From Clostridium sp. SM-530-WT-3G (lineage in GTDB: Bacteria; Bacillota; Clostridia; Clostridiales; Clostridiaceae), in assembly GCF_012843905.1 (NCBI RefSeq), contig NZ_JABAGC010000029.1, forward strand, positions 1 to 41,877: a DNA stretch of 41,877 bases, given 5' to 3'. This document shows positions 1 through 8,105 of the stretch, piece by piece. The translations under genes and the position numbers were made by a program. Positions within the stretch are counted from its first letter, which is position 1; every line of letters starts with the position of its first letter. The notes under the pieces are model-generated. The model was not told the origin of the DNA. It saw nothing but the letters and a program-made list of their open reading frames with translations, and searched no databases.

Positions 1-345
1 CAATAAGATTATATCATAAATAGAAATATATTTTTATATATTTTTATAGATTATTTTTAACAGTTAAAAGCCCCCTTAGTCTTTATTTCTTATTGCTCAT
101 TAACATGAATTATAATATGTATATAATATTATAATTTGTTAATATTTTCAATAGTTTTTTGCATTTTTGTTACATTCAACCCCATATTTTTAATATTTTA
201 TATTTATAATTATATTTTCATTGTCAATCTAACATTTAACCCCTCTATTTATAAGTATCCTATTTACATTCTCATATTGGTTAGACACAAAAGACTACAT
301 TATATAATTTATTGATTATTTTTCTTAATAACCAGAAATTGACAA
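1..345. other. AT-rich region without a recognisable gene
   Basis: No open frame with a ribosome binding site or a recognisable product is seen on either strand. The sequence is almost wholly A/T with short runs of T, and it may hold the promoter or terminator of a gene lying outside the window. I see no tRNA, riboswitch or insertion-sequence end in it. Confidence 0.5.
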
Positions 346-352
346 CAACAAA

Positions 353-392
353 AAAAAATCGCAAATCCAATATATTGAATAATACGATTTTT
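353..392 (-). terminator. Terminator after the PLP decarboxylase gene
   Basis: On the minus strand the arms AAAAATCG and CGATTTTT enclose an inner near-palindrome centred on CAATATATTG, and the 3' arm runs into a long T tract. It lies about 135 bases past the stop codon of the decarboxylase gene and probably ends the M16-decarboxylase transcript. Confidence 0.6.
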
Positions 393-527
393 ATACTTTA
401 CTATTTAGTTTTTTTATAACTATTTATTTCCTTATAACATACAAACTTAATTTACTTAATTACGTGCAATAAAAATAAATATACTTTTTTTAATTCATAT
501 AAATTTCAGTAAATCTAAAACTAAACT

Positions 528-1946
528 CTACATCACTATTACATGTACCTTATTCTTATCTACGCCCATAATAGTCCTTCCATTATTGGCATAATCCTTA
601 ATAATTTCAATAACTTCATGAGTTATAACCTCACCTGGGCATACTAAAGGAATTCCTGGTGGATATGGTATTATGCTTTCCTTAGCTATTTTTCCCTCGC
701 TTACTTCAACATCAACAAATTCACTTTTTGCATCAAATGCTTCATAAGGTTCTAACATTTTTTTCGGAATAATACTGCTGTATGATGGATTTTTTTCACA
801 TGCAAGTGTACTCATATCTAACTGTTTTATTGCTTCATAAATCTTTAAGAAATCCTCTTCCTTATTTACTGGAGATAATATAAGTACTACACCTCTTGCA
901 AAACTCATCTCACATTGTATTTTCATTTCACTCATGAAATCTTGAAGTTTATGGCCACTATATCCATCTGGAACAATTAAAACATATCTGCTTAAATCAA
1001 TTTCATATTTTTGTTTATCTTCAGCTTCAAGCATTTCTTTAGATAATACTTTTACTTTTCCAAGACTATTTATTCTTTCCTTCCAAACTTCAGCATTATT
1101 TATAAGTCTTTCATATTCATCATGACCATACTCATCTAAATAATGCCTTGCATAATCAAGTGATGCCATTATCAAATATGATGGAGATGTGCTCATAAAC
1201 GCTCTTATATAAAATTCTGCATGTTCACTATCATCATTAACCATAAGATATGACCCTTGAGTCAATGATGGCAATGTTTTATGTGCACTTAAAACAACAT
1301 AATCAGCCATACTTGAAACACTTTTAGGCAGTCTGTCACTTGCTCCATAATGAGCACCATGAGCACTATCTATGATTACCTTTAATCCTCTATTTTTCAA
1401 ATCTTCTAGTATATATTCTATATCATATGTAATTCCAAAATAATTTGGATAAGTAAGTATTATTCCTTTAGGATTATTAGCTTTATTTATAGCTTCATAT
1501 ATTTTATTTTTATCTGGTGGAAGAAATACTCCATTCTTTTCATCTATAACAGGTTCTATATATGTTATCTTAAGCCTTCTAAGAATTAATCCATTATAGA
1601 TAGATTTGTGACAGTTTCTCTCAACAACAACTTCATCACCGTCATTAAATGCTGAAAAAATAGCTGCAAGATTTCCACCTGAACTTCCATTAACTAAAAA
1701 GTAAGCCTTTTTAGCATTATAAGTCTTTGCAAGCATTTCCTGTGCTTCTTTTATTACACCTTCTGGCGCATGAAGATTGTCTAGGTTATCAACTTCTGTT
1801 ATATCCATTCTCCCCATATTATTCATAAATTCTTTACCAAGCTCATCAATATAATATGTACGCCCACTTTTATTTCCTGGCATTGATAATAATAATCTTT
1901 GTTTATTATGATACTTAATAAGTTCCTCTAATAATGGTGCTTTCAT
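528..1946 (-). CDS. Orn/Lys/Arg decarboxylase family PLP enzyme
   Basis: The 472-aa protein has the fold-type I PLP architecture of the SpeA/YaaO group of basic amino acid decarboxylases. Visible marks are VNGSSGGN (residues 85-92, cofactor phosphate region), DSAHGAHYG starting at D193 (ring-nitrogen Asp), and SAHKTLPSLTQ with K223 as the expected Schiff-base lysine. The C-terminal part (about 370-472) matches the small C-terminal domain of the family, including a PYPPGIPLVCPGE stretch. The length fits the Bacillus-type short enzymes rather than the 700-aa enterobacterial ones. The ATG follows AAGGAG at a good distance. It lies 21 bases downstream of the M16 gene and is probably co-transcribed with it. 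The substrate (arginine, lysine or ornithine) cannot be read from the sequence; a role in polyamine synthesis is the family default. Confidence 0.88.
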   Translation of the reverse strand: MKAPLLEELIKYHNKQRLLLSMPGNKSGRTYYIDELGKEFMNNMGRMDITEVDNLDNLHAPEGVIKEAQEMLAKTYNAKKAYFLVNGSSGGNLAAIFSAFNDGDEVVVERNCHKSIYNGLILRRLKITYIEPVIDEKNGVFLPPDKNKIYEAINKANNPKGIILTYPNYFGITYDIEYILEDLKNRGLKVIIDSAHGAHYGASDRLPKSVSSMADYVVLSAHKTLPSLTQGSYLMVNDDSEHAEFYIRAFMSTSPSYLIMASLDYARHYLDEYGHDEYERLINNAEVWKERINSLGKVKVLSKEMLEAEDKQKYEIDLSRYVLIVPDGYSGHKLQDFMSEMKIQCEMSFARGVVLILSPVNKEEDFLKIYEAIKQLDMSTLACEKNPSYSSIIPKKMLEPYEAFDAKSEFVDVEVSEGKIAKESIIPYPPGIPLVCPGEVITHEVIEIIKDYANNGRTIMGVDKNKVHVIVM

Positions 1947-1967
1947 TTTTTCTCCTTTACTTATAGT

Positions 1968-3191
1968 TTATTGTATTACTTGTATAGAACACTTTGATAA
2001 TACCTTTTCTGCTGTTTCAAAAATTTCTTCTATAGTTATTACATCTAAATCATCTATTTCATCTAAATATAACTGTCCACTGTTAAACATAGTATCGTGA
2101 GTAGATAATTCCTTTGCCATGACTATACTTTGTTCTTCTCTAAACAATCTCTTAAGCTTAAAACTCTTAATAAGCTTGCTTTTGAGTTCTTCATTAAATT
2201 GTTTTTTATATTCTTCAAGGCAAGTTATACATTTCTTCAATACATCTAATGTTTGATCTGTTTTTTCCTTTGAAGTTGTAAAGGTGATCTTGTATAGCTT
2301 AATATAATTTTCATAAACCACTCTAGTAAGTACATCATACACTAATCCATTTTTAGTTCTAAGATTGTCATATAATACACTGTTTACTCCTTCTCCAAAA
2401 AATTGATTAAAGATTCTTAGACTTTTCATTTCTCTTTCATTTAATTCATCTATTGGAAATATAGCTTGTATCTTGCATGTTTTTGAATCTTTCTTTTCAT
2501 CATAGAATATTTTATTTTTAGGAAGTTCATATTTATCTAAAACATTATTCTCAATATTATTTTCAGACTTCCATTCACCAAAGTGCTTTTCGCATATTTC
2601 CATTACTTTATCATAAGCTAAAGAAGTAACTGCTGTAATCACTCCATTTTCCGGGAAATAATTTTCTTTATAGAACTTTTTAATATCCTCTAAAGTCATA
2701 CTATCTAAGTCTTTATGAACACCTATTATTGGATACTTAATTCTTCTTTCATTAAATGCATTCATAAATAACTTATCTTCACAATACTGTTCTAAGTCTT
2801 CATCCCATTCATTTAGTTCTTCTTTTATTACACTCATTTCCTCTTTAAATCCATTTTCATCAAAGGATGGATTTATTAATATATCAGAAAAGATTTCAAG
2901 TCCTTTTTCAAAATCTTCACTTAGTAATGTTCCATAATATATAGCATATGGATAATTAGTCATAGCATTTTGAAACCCAAAAATATTGCTAAGTTCTTCA
3001 TTTATCTCAGCTTCACTTCTCTTTTTAGTACCTTTGTACACCATATGTTCAACTGCATGGGCAGTCCCCATCTTGTCATCTTCTTTTTCAGCCCCTGCTC
3101 CAGCATTAAAGCTTATACATATAGAAGAAAGAGCTCCTTCTCTATGCTCATATATAACTTTTAAATTATTTTTTAAAAATCCTTCTTTCAA
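1968..3191 (-). CDS. M16 family zinc peptidase homologue
   Basis: This is a single M16-type (pitrilysin/insulinase) protein of about 407 aa. The inverted zinc motif HxxEH is intact (HAVEH, H45-H49 from the chosen start), and the distal glutamate is present about 76 residues later in VIKEEL, so it should be catalytically competent. The open frame extends upstream to a TTG at 3218, but the only good ribosome binding site, AAGGAG at 3199-3204, sits 7 bases before a TTG at 3189-3191, so I start there. M16B proteins often work as dimers or with a non-catalytic partner; no partner is in the window. It lies between the SCIFF maturase gene and the decarboxylase gene, with two terminators separating it from the former. 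Some M16 enzymes trim radical-SAM-modified peptides (PqqF, AlbF); whether this one does is only a hypothesis. Confidence 0.85.
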   Translation of the reverse strand: MKEGFLKNNLKVIYEHREGALSSICISFNAGAGAEKEDDKMGTAHAVEHMVYKGTKKRSEAEINEELSNIFGFQNAMTNYPYAIYYGTLLSEDFEKGLEIFSDILINPSFDENGFKEEMSVIKEELNEWDEDLEQYCEDKLFMNAFNERRIKYPIIGVHKDLDSMTLEDIKKFYKENYFPENGVITAVTSLAYDKVMEICEKHFGEWKSENNIENNVLDKYELPKNKIFYDEKKDSKTCKIQAIFPIDELNEREMKSLRIFNQFFGEGVNSVLYDNLRTKNGLVYDVLTRVVYENYIKLYKITFTTSKEKTDQTLDVLKKCITCLEEYKKQFNEELKSKLIKSFKLKRLFREEQSIVMAKELSTHDTMFNSGQLYLDEIDDLDVITIEEIFETAEKVLSKCSIQVIQ

Positions 3192-3309
3192 ATTAAAACT
3201 CCTTATCTTAAATATCAATCTCTTTATACTACTAAATTATATTACTTAATTTTAGACTATAAAATTATAGACCATATTTACTCCAATTATAATCTTATCA
3301 CAAAAAAGC

Positions 3310-3351
3310 ATTCTATTTATATTCATAATAATTTATGAATATAGATAGAAT
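3310..3351 (-). terminator. Second of two tandem terminators after the SCIFF maturase gene
   Basis: An 18-bp inverted repeat with one mismatch (ATTCTAT...ATAGAAT outer arms) is followed on the minus strand by GCTTTTTTG. It lies between the first terminator of the maturase gene and the start of the M16 gene. Confidence 0.65.
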
Positions 3352-3423
3352 ACTGATTTTAAGTACATTTCAAAAATTCCTCTTTCTTTTTTTAATTAAA
3401 TCATACTATTTCCATGAAACAAA

Positions 3424-3457
3424 AAGACGGTAACATAATTTCTTACATTACCGTCTT
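3424..3457 (-). terminator. First terminator after the SCIFF maturase gene
   Basis: Perfect 10-bp arms AAGACGGTAA and TTACCGTCTT with a 14-base loop, followed on the minus strand by a T-rich run. It starts 20 bases past the maturase stop codon. Confidence 0.85.
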
Positions 3458-3476
3458 ATATATTTCAACTAATATC

Positions 3477-4835
3477 TTATTCTTCTACAGCCTTTAATGC
3501 TATTGCACATTCGATTCTCTTCTTTTGCATCTTACATCCAATTTCATATGGTATGTTCATATCTCCATTGAAGTTTACGTTGTTAGCTTGGCATCCACCA
3601 CTACAGTAGAATCTTGCCCAACATTCTCTACATTTAGGCTTGTTATATATATGAGCCTTCTTGAATGTCTTAGCTAATTCACTATTATAAGTATCTTCAT
3701 AAATATCACCTAATTTATATTCTTCTTTACCAACAAATTGGTGACATGGATATACTTCACCTTGTGGAGTTATTGCAACATATTCAAATCCTGCTCCACA
3801 TCCTGAAATTCTCTTATAAACACATGGTCCACCTTGAAGATCTATATTGAAGTGATAGAATTTGAATTCATCTCCTTCTTTCTTTCTTCTAGCCATTTCT
3901 TCATATAATTTATCATAGTTATCAAAAATAGTTTCAAGATCTTCTTCTCTTAATGAAAGTGGGCTTTCATCTGGTAATACAACTGGTTCAATTGATAATT
4001 CTCTGAATCCTTCATCTACCATAGCCATTACGTCATTGTAGAAGTCTGTATTATCTCTAGTAAATGTTCCTCTTACATAGTAAGTCTTACCTGGAGTTCT
4101 TCTCTTTATCATTTCCTTTATGTTTGGAACTATATCATCGTAAGAACCAGTCTTATCGATTTTAATTCTTACGTTATCATTAACATCTTTTCTTCCATCA
4201 AGAGATAAAATTATATTTCCCATTTCTTTATCCATATAATCCATCATTTCTGGAGTTAAAAGAGTAGCATTTGTAGTCATTGTAAATCTTACATTCTTAC
4301 CCCATTTTTCTTCGTTATCTCTTGCGTATTGAATTATTTCTTTAATCTTATCCATTATTAAAGTTGGTTCTCCACCAAATAAATCAATTTCAATATTCTT
4401 TCTAGGACCACTTCTCTTTATAACGTAGTCAATTGCCCTTTTAGCAGTTTCAACGCTCATAACTCCGCCATGACCATGGTATTCACCTTCATCTGCAAAA
4501 CAGTACTTGCATCTTAAGTTACATCCGTGAATTACATTTAAGCATATTGCTTTTATGTAATCTCTATCATCCATAGAACTATGTGCTATTTCTTCATATT
4601 GATCTTCTGAATAAAGAATTCCATCTTCAGCTAATTCTTGAATTTCATCATAAGCTTCTGAAAGTTCTTCCTCATCATATTTACCCTTAAGTCTATCTAA
4701 AACTTCTACTTTAGATTCTAACTTATTATCATCTAATATATCATAAACTAATTCATCTACAACGTGTACCGCACCAGTATTAACATCTAAAACAAAAAAG
4801 TTTCCGCCTTGTTTAAATTTATGTATTAACGCCAT
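3477..4835 (-). CDS. scfB: SCIFF radical SAM/SPASM thioether maturase
   Basis: The 452-aa enzyme belongs to the radical SAM maturases that act on SCIFF peptides (CteB in Clostridium thermocellum, which forms a Cys-Thr sactionine-type thioether in CteA). The N-terminal ~90 residues look like a RiPP recognition domain (YDILDDNK, EEELSEAYDEIQEL). The radical SAM cluster motif is CNLRCKYC (C105, C109, C112). The LFGGEPTL stretch is the SAM-contacting GGE motif. The C-terminal third has the SPASM cysteines: CGAGFEYVAITPQGEVYPC, then CRECWARFYCSGGC and a last Cys near residue 435, expected to bind two auxiliary [4Fe-4S] clusters. The ATG follows TAGGAGGAG. It is downstream of the precursor gene in the same direction, the standard SCIFF order. 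Length and motifs are complete. Confidence 0.96.
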   Translation of the reverse strand: MALIHKFKQGGNFFVLDVNTGAVHVVDELVYDILDDNKLESKVEVLDRLKGKYDEEELSEAYDEIQELAEDGILYSEDQYEEIAHSSMDDRDYIKAICLNVIHGCNLRCKYCFADEGEYHGHGGVMSVETAKRAIDYVIKRSGPRKNIEIDLFGGEPTLIMDKIKEIIQYARDNEEKWGKNVRFTMTTNATLLTPEMMDYMDKEMGNIILSLDGRKDVNDNVRIKIDKTGSYDDIVPNIKEMIKRRTPGKTYYVRGTFTRDNTDFYNDVMAMVDEGFRELSIEPVVLPDESPLSLREEDLETIFDNYDKLYEEMARRKKEGDEFKFYHFNIDLQGGPCVYKRISGCGAGFEYVAITPQGEVYPCHQFVGKEEYKLGDIYEDTYNSELAKTFKKAHIYNKPKCRECWARFYCSGGCQANNVNFNGDMNIPYEIGCKMQKKRIECAIALKAVEE

Positions 4836-4875
4836 TTTAAACTCCTCCTAATAAATATAACAATTGTAAATATAC

Positions 4876-4927
4876 AATTGACAATAGACAATTATATACA
4901 CCATATTTAAATTGTCCATTGCCAATT
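4876..4927 (-). other. Long hairpin in the SCIFF precursor-maturase intergenic transcript
   Basis: Two 18-base arms (4876-4893 and 4910-4927) pair along their full length on the minus-strand RNA; the two positions that are not Watson-Crick are G-U pairs. The loop is 16 bases and there is no U-run, so it is not a simple terminator. It ends about 27 bases upstream of the maturase ribosome binding site (CTCCTCCT on the plus strand, 4842-4849). A role in mRNA stability or in setting the precursor:maturase ratio is inferred. Confidence 0.6.
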
Positions 4928-4940
4928 ATACATTAAATTA

Positions 4941-4965
4941 AAGCAGTAACGCTTAGTTACTGCTT
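4941..4965 (-). terminator. Attenuator-like hairpin after the SCIFF precursor gene
   Basis: Perfect 9-bp arms AAGCAGTAA and TTACTGCTT with a 7-base loop begin ten bases past the precursor stop codon. On the minus strand it is followed by TAATTTAATG, a weak T tract, so it probably allows partial readthrough into the maturase gene. This would give more precursor than enzyme. Confidence 0.7.
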
Positions 4966-4974
4966 CAAATTTTA

Positions 4975-5115
4975 CTAGTTATTTTCGCATTCTAAGTTTG
5001 CAACTGTGCAAGATGTCTTACAAGCTGATTGACAAGAGTTTGCGCATTCTTTGCATCCTGGTTTGCATAAGCTGTTTTTTATGTTTGTTTTGTTGATTGT
5101 TTTTATATGCTTCAT
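4975..5115 (-). CDS. scfA: SCIFF ribosomal peptide precursor
   Basis: The 46-aa peptide is a clear member of the SCIFF family ('six cysteines in forty-five residues'), the most widespread RiPP precursor of Clostridia. The N-terminal MKHIKTIN and the core CQSACKTSC (C28-C36) are the family hallmarks. Cysteines are at 17, 21, 24, 28, 32, 36 and 43, seven rather than six. C32 and T37 are at the positions joined by a thioether in CteA of C. thermocellum (known from the literature). The start is the ATG at 5113-5115, preceded by GGAGGG at 5125-5130; a longer in-frame reading from 5178 has no such site and adds residues foreign to the family. The biological role of mature SCIFF peptides is still not settled. 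Confidence 0.95.
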   Translation of the reverse strand: MKHIKTINKTNIKNSLCKPGCKECANSCQSACKTSCTVANLECENN

Positions 5116-5189
5116 TAATAAAAGCCCTCCATTCAATTTTTCTCTGACAATTATACCATTGTTAGTACAAATTCTCAATGGTTATTATT

Positions 5190-5210
5190 AATTGTTATAT
5201 TATAACAATT
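5190..5210 (-). promoter_or_regulatory. Palindrome over the likely -10 box of the SCIFF gene
   Basis: AATTGTTATA and TATAACAATT form perfect 10-bp arms around one central base. The minus-strand TATAAT (5199-5204) lies in the centre, about 85 bases upstream of the SCIFF start codon. No canonical -35 is visible 17 bases further up. It may be an operator, or simply an AT-rich promoter with chance symmetry. Confidence 0.35.
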
Positions 5211-5382
5211 ATATATATAAATATATATATTAGAATCTGTTCCTTTTATTACTAATAAATTTAATATTACCAGATTCTACATTTTAATTTTTACTTTATT
5301 ATATTTTTCTGTATAATATTAATTCAAAATACTGCAAATTCAATTATTTTGAAAAATTAAGCTTTTAAAATAATAAATATTT

Positions 5383-5423
5383 AAATAGAAACAGATGAGC
5401 TCTATATCTATCTGTTTCTATTT
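5383..5423 (-). terminator. Terminator of the wall-binding protein operon
   Basis: Perfect 14-bp arms AAATAGAAACAGAT and ATCTGTTTCTATTT lie about 15 bases past the stop codon of the wall-binding repeat protein gene, with an A/T-rich flank on both sides. Confidence 0.8.
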
Positions 5424-5437
5424 TTAAAATTTAAGTA

Positions 5438-6631
5438 TTATTTAACAACAGAAGTTACGTAGCTTATTTTTCCATCTCTAACTACTCTAACTACACCTTT
5501 TACAACAGTATTTTGACCTTTTTCAGGTGTTATAATGAAAGTATCACCATTTTTATCAACTTTTTCAGCTCCAATAACATAGATATCTCTAGTTACATAA
5601 TCTGATGAGTTATCGGCTATTTTTAATGGACTCTTTTTAAACTTATAAGTGTTATCAGCTACTTTTTCTAATTCAGCATAATCTGCATAAAACTCATTTA
5701 TACTTGGTACAGTTGATAATACTATATCTTCACCACCTCTACCACTATTTTGCGCATGGTGAGTACTTTTACTAGTTGATGATGATCCTGTATGTGAATT
5801 ACTTGAGCTTCCACCTTTATCTTTGGAATTATTTCCATTATTATTTGTTGAATTACTTCCTTGATTATTTGTTGAACCTTGATTTATAACTGTTCCATTT
5901 GAGTTAAATTCTTTATCTACTTTTGGAGTATCCCCTATGCATTCTCCAGATGCACTAAATGTATATTTAGATCCATTTATTTCTACATTTCCAGTTGCCA
6001 TAGATCCTGATGGTTGTAAACAATAAACTTTTCCACCAACTTTTACAATCCCTGTTTGCATTGATCCTTTTGTTCCATCTGATACTGGATTCATGTAATA
6101 CCATTTTCCATTATCTTGTATCCAACCTGTTTTCATTGATCCCTTTGTTCCATCTGATACTGGATTTGTGTAATACCACTTTCCTCCATCTTGTATCCAA
6201 CCTGTTTTCATTGATCCTTTTATTCCATCTGATACTGGATTCATATAATACCATGATTCCCCATCTTGTATCCAGCCTGTTTTCATTGATCCTTTTGTTC
6301 CATCTGATACTGGATTCATGTAGTACCAATTTCCATTATCTTGTATCCAACCTGTTTTCATTGATCCTTTTGTTCCATCTGATACTGGATTCATATAATA
6401 CCATGATTCTCCATCTTGAACCCATCCAGTCTTCATATATCCAACTGAATCAAAATGATACCAATTTCCATCTAATTGTCTCCAACCAATAGAATATGAA
6501 TTTCCTTCAGTATTCCACCATCCTTTGCTATCATTTCTCCAAGCAGCTGAAGCTCCCATTGACGTTACAACTGATATAGTAGCTACAGCTAATGCTGCTG
6601 CGACTAACTTTTTTAACTTTAAACTCTTCAT
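5438..6631 (-). CDS. Secreted protein with choline/glucan-binding-type wall repeats
   Basis: The 397-aa protein starts with a signal peptide (MKSLKLKKLVAAALAVATIS..., cleavage near ASAA, residue 30). Residues 31-230 hold aromatic wall-binding repeats of the CW_binding type. Five near-identical 25-residue units (66-90, 91-115, 116-140, 141-165, 166-190) have the pattern MKTGWIQD-x3-WYYMNPVSDG-x-KGS, flanked by more divergent repeats. A Ser/Asn/Gly-rich linker (about 245-305) leads to a C-terminal domain (about 306-397) that I do not recognise, rich in short beta-like segments. Such repeats hold proteins on wall teichoic acid choline or on glucans in other Firmicutes; the ligand here is not known. 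No enzymatic domain is seen. It is the last gene of a three-gene operon; its AGGAGG site lies inside the final two codons (Arg-Arg) of the gene before it. Confidence 0.85.
   Translation of the reverse strand: MKSLKLKKLVAAALAVATISVVTSMGASAAWRNDSKGWWNTEGNSYSIGWRQLDGNWYHFDSVGYMKTGWVQDGESWYYMNPVSDGTKGSMKTGWIQDNGNWYYMNPVSDGTKGSMKTGWIQDGESWYYMNPVSDGIKGSMKTGWIQDGGKWYYTNPVSDGTKGSMKTGWIQDNGKWYYMNPVSDGTKGSMQTGIVKVGGKVYCLQPSGSMATGNVEINGSKYTFSASGECIGDTPKVDKEFNSNGTVINQGSTNNQGSNSTNNNGNNSKDKGGSSSNSHTGSSSTSKSTHHAQNSGRGGEDIVLSTVPSINEFYADYAELEKVADNTYKFKKSPLKIADNSSDYVTRDIYVIGAEKVDKNGDTFIITPEKGQNTVVKGVVRVVRDGKISYVTSVVK
6062..6436 (-). repeat. Five tandem 75-bp repeats in the wall-binding protein gene
   Basis: Five consecutive 75-bp units encode the 25-residue wall-binding motifs. 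They differ only at a few positions (for instance Asn-Gly-Asn, Gly-Glu-Ser, Gly-Gly-Lys before WYY; one Ile for Thr; one Thr for Met). The high DNA identity implies recent duplication or gene conversion, and copy number is likely to vary between strains. Confidence 0.9.
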
Positions 6632-6636
6632 TATAC

Positions 6637-8058
6637 TTACCTCCTAGTCAATCTCTTCTTTATCACTAAAATATCCATAATTAATCCAACTATAAAAATC
6701 CCTATCGATGCTATAAATAAAACTCTACAAAAATATTCTGAAGATGCTAAAATCATAGGTTGAAAATATGACTTATTTACAATTCCACCAAACTTTATAT
6801 AAACTTTAGATAAATATATAAATCCAAAAGCAATTGTTGATAACATTCCAGATATCATAATTGACTTAGATAAATAATTAATTACCTTTATAAAACTAAA
6901 ATTATTGTTAATCATTAATGCTATAATAAGAATTATCAATATTAATAGATCAATATAAAATGATTTATAGACAATTGATGTTGCTTTTACTGCATACATA
7001 AATACACAAGAATTAATTAATTGAGAAAAATTTAGATTACTCATCTCTTTATTTATGATAATTTCAGATTCATCCATCAATTCTGAATATATTTTGTCCA
7101 TCTTTTCATCAAAGCTCATACTCTCATCTAAGATTATAGACATAACTATATTTTGTATCTTTGTTTTAGAAATTTTACCATCATCAATATTTCCACTTTG
7201 TGAATTTACTTTTTGAGAATTATCTGATAAATTAATATTATTTTCTTTAGTATTATTTTGTTTTTCATTTTCATATACATTTTGTTCATTAGAATCACTT
7301 ACATTATCCTCAACTTTATTAGAATTCGTTGATGTCTGTGAGTTTTCATTTGGTTCATCTTCTTCATCAAGATATCCATGATCTTTTGCGTATTGCCAAA
7401 GCTGTTCTTCAGTTATGCCTCTTTGAGCCATTTTAGCTCTAGCCTCAGCCTCTGTTATGCCTTTTTCTTTAAGTATAGCTCTAGCTCTCGCTTCTAATTC
7501 TGCTCTTGTAGCTAACTTTTCAAAAAATACATCATTATTTATATTATTATAATTATCTACTTTTAAATTTAAGTTATTAGAGCTGCTACCAATCTCTATG
7601 ATTAAATTCATAGGTTGTATAGTATATTTATTTATTGCTTGGTAGCTAGTTAAATCCTTTTTCTTATTAATATAAGCATCATAACCAGTTAAAGAATTTA
7701 AAGCTTCAGCTATTCTTTCTTTGTATATATTAACATCAATCTCAGGTACATTAGTTTGTCCATTAATAATATTACTAATCATATAATCAAGAACCACATT
7801 TGCTTCTTTTCTCACATCATCTTCAGTTATTATAGATTTTTTAAAATCTTCACTTATATCATCACCTAAAATAGCACTCATTTTTCCATAAAGTGCATCA
7901 GTAACAACAGAATATGTATTAGTAGAATCTAATAAATTTAAATAAATCTTCTTATTAGTAAGAGAAAACCTTACAAAAGCAGATAACATAGTAACTAATA
8001 TAGTACAGATTAATAAAACAGTAAGAACTACATTAATATACTTTGTTGTTTTTTTCAT
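6637..8058 (-). CDS. Membrane protein of unknown function with large external domain
   Basis: The 473-aa protein is not recognised. It has one N-terminal membrane segment (about residues 9-30), then a long external part, and three to four C-terminal membrane segments (about 365-465). Inside the external part lies a short duplicated helical motif (ILKEKGITEAEARAKM, then AQRGITEEQLWQYAKDHG, about 190-228). A very Asn/Ser/Glu-rich linker follows (about 230-305). The C-terminal half of the external part (DESMSFDEKMDKIYSELMDESE) looks helical. It sits between a secreted protein and a wall-binding protein, all on one transcript, which suggests a cell-envelope role. The start ATG follows TTGGAG. The spacing to the next gene is five bases. 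Confidence 0.8.
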   Translation of the reverse strand: MKKTTKYINVVLTVLLICTILVTMLSAFVRFSLTNKKIYLNLLDSTNTYSVVTDALYGKMSAILGDDISEDFKKSIITEDDVRKEANVVLDYMISNIINGQTNVPEIDVNIYKERIAEALNSLTGYDAYINKKKDLTSYQAINKYTIQPMNLIIEIGSSSNNLNLKVDNYNNINNDVFFEKLATRAELEARARAILKEKGITEAEARAKMAQRGITEEQLWQYAKDHGYLDEEDEPNENSQTSTNSNKVEDNVSDSNEQNVYENEKQNNTKENNINLSDNSQKVNSQSGNIDDGKISKTKIQNIVMSIILDESMSFDEKMDKIYSELMDESEIIINKEMSNLNFSQLINSCVFMYAVKATSIVYKSFYIDLLILIILIIALMINNNFSFIKVINYLSKSIMISGMLSTIAFGFIYLSKVYIKFGGIVNKSYFQPMILASSEYFCRVLFIASIGIFIVGLIMDILVIKKRLTRR

Positions 8059-8105
8059 TATAAATTAACTCCAAACTAGCTTATTTTTTTGAATTCTTTA
8101 TATAA

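Noticed and set aside
528..4835. A single operon from the SCIFF gene to the decarboxylase
   Set aside because: Two strong tandem terminators (3310-3351 and 3424-3457) separate the maturase gene from the M16 gene.
6062..6436. Considered as a CRISPR or VNTR array because of regular 75-bp spacing
   Set aside because: The repeats are contiguous, without unique spacers, and encode a known type of wall-binding motif in frame.
6010..6492. A 160-codon plus-strand frame with regular Leu/Phe-rich repeats
   Set aside because: It is the antisense reading of the 75-bp tandem repeats of the wall-binding gene; the periodicity comes from that gene.
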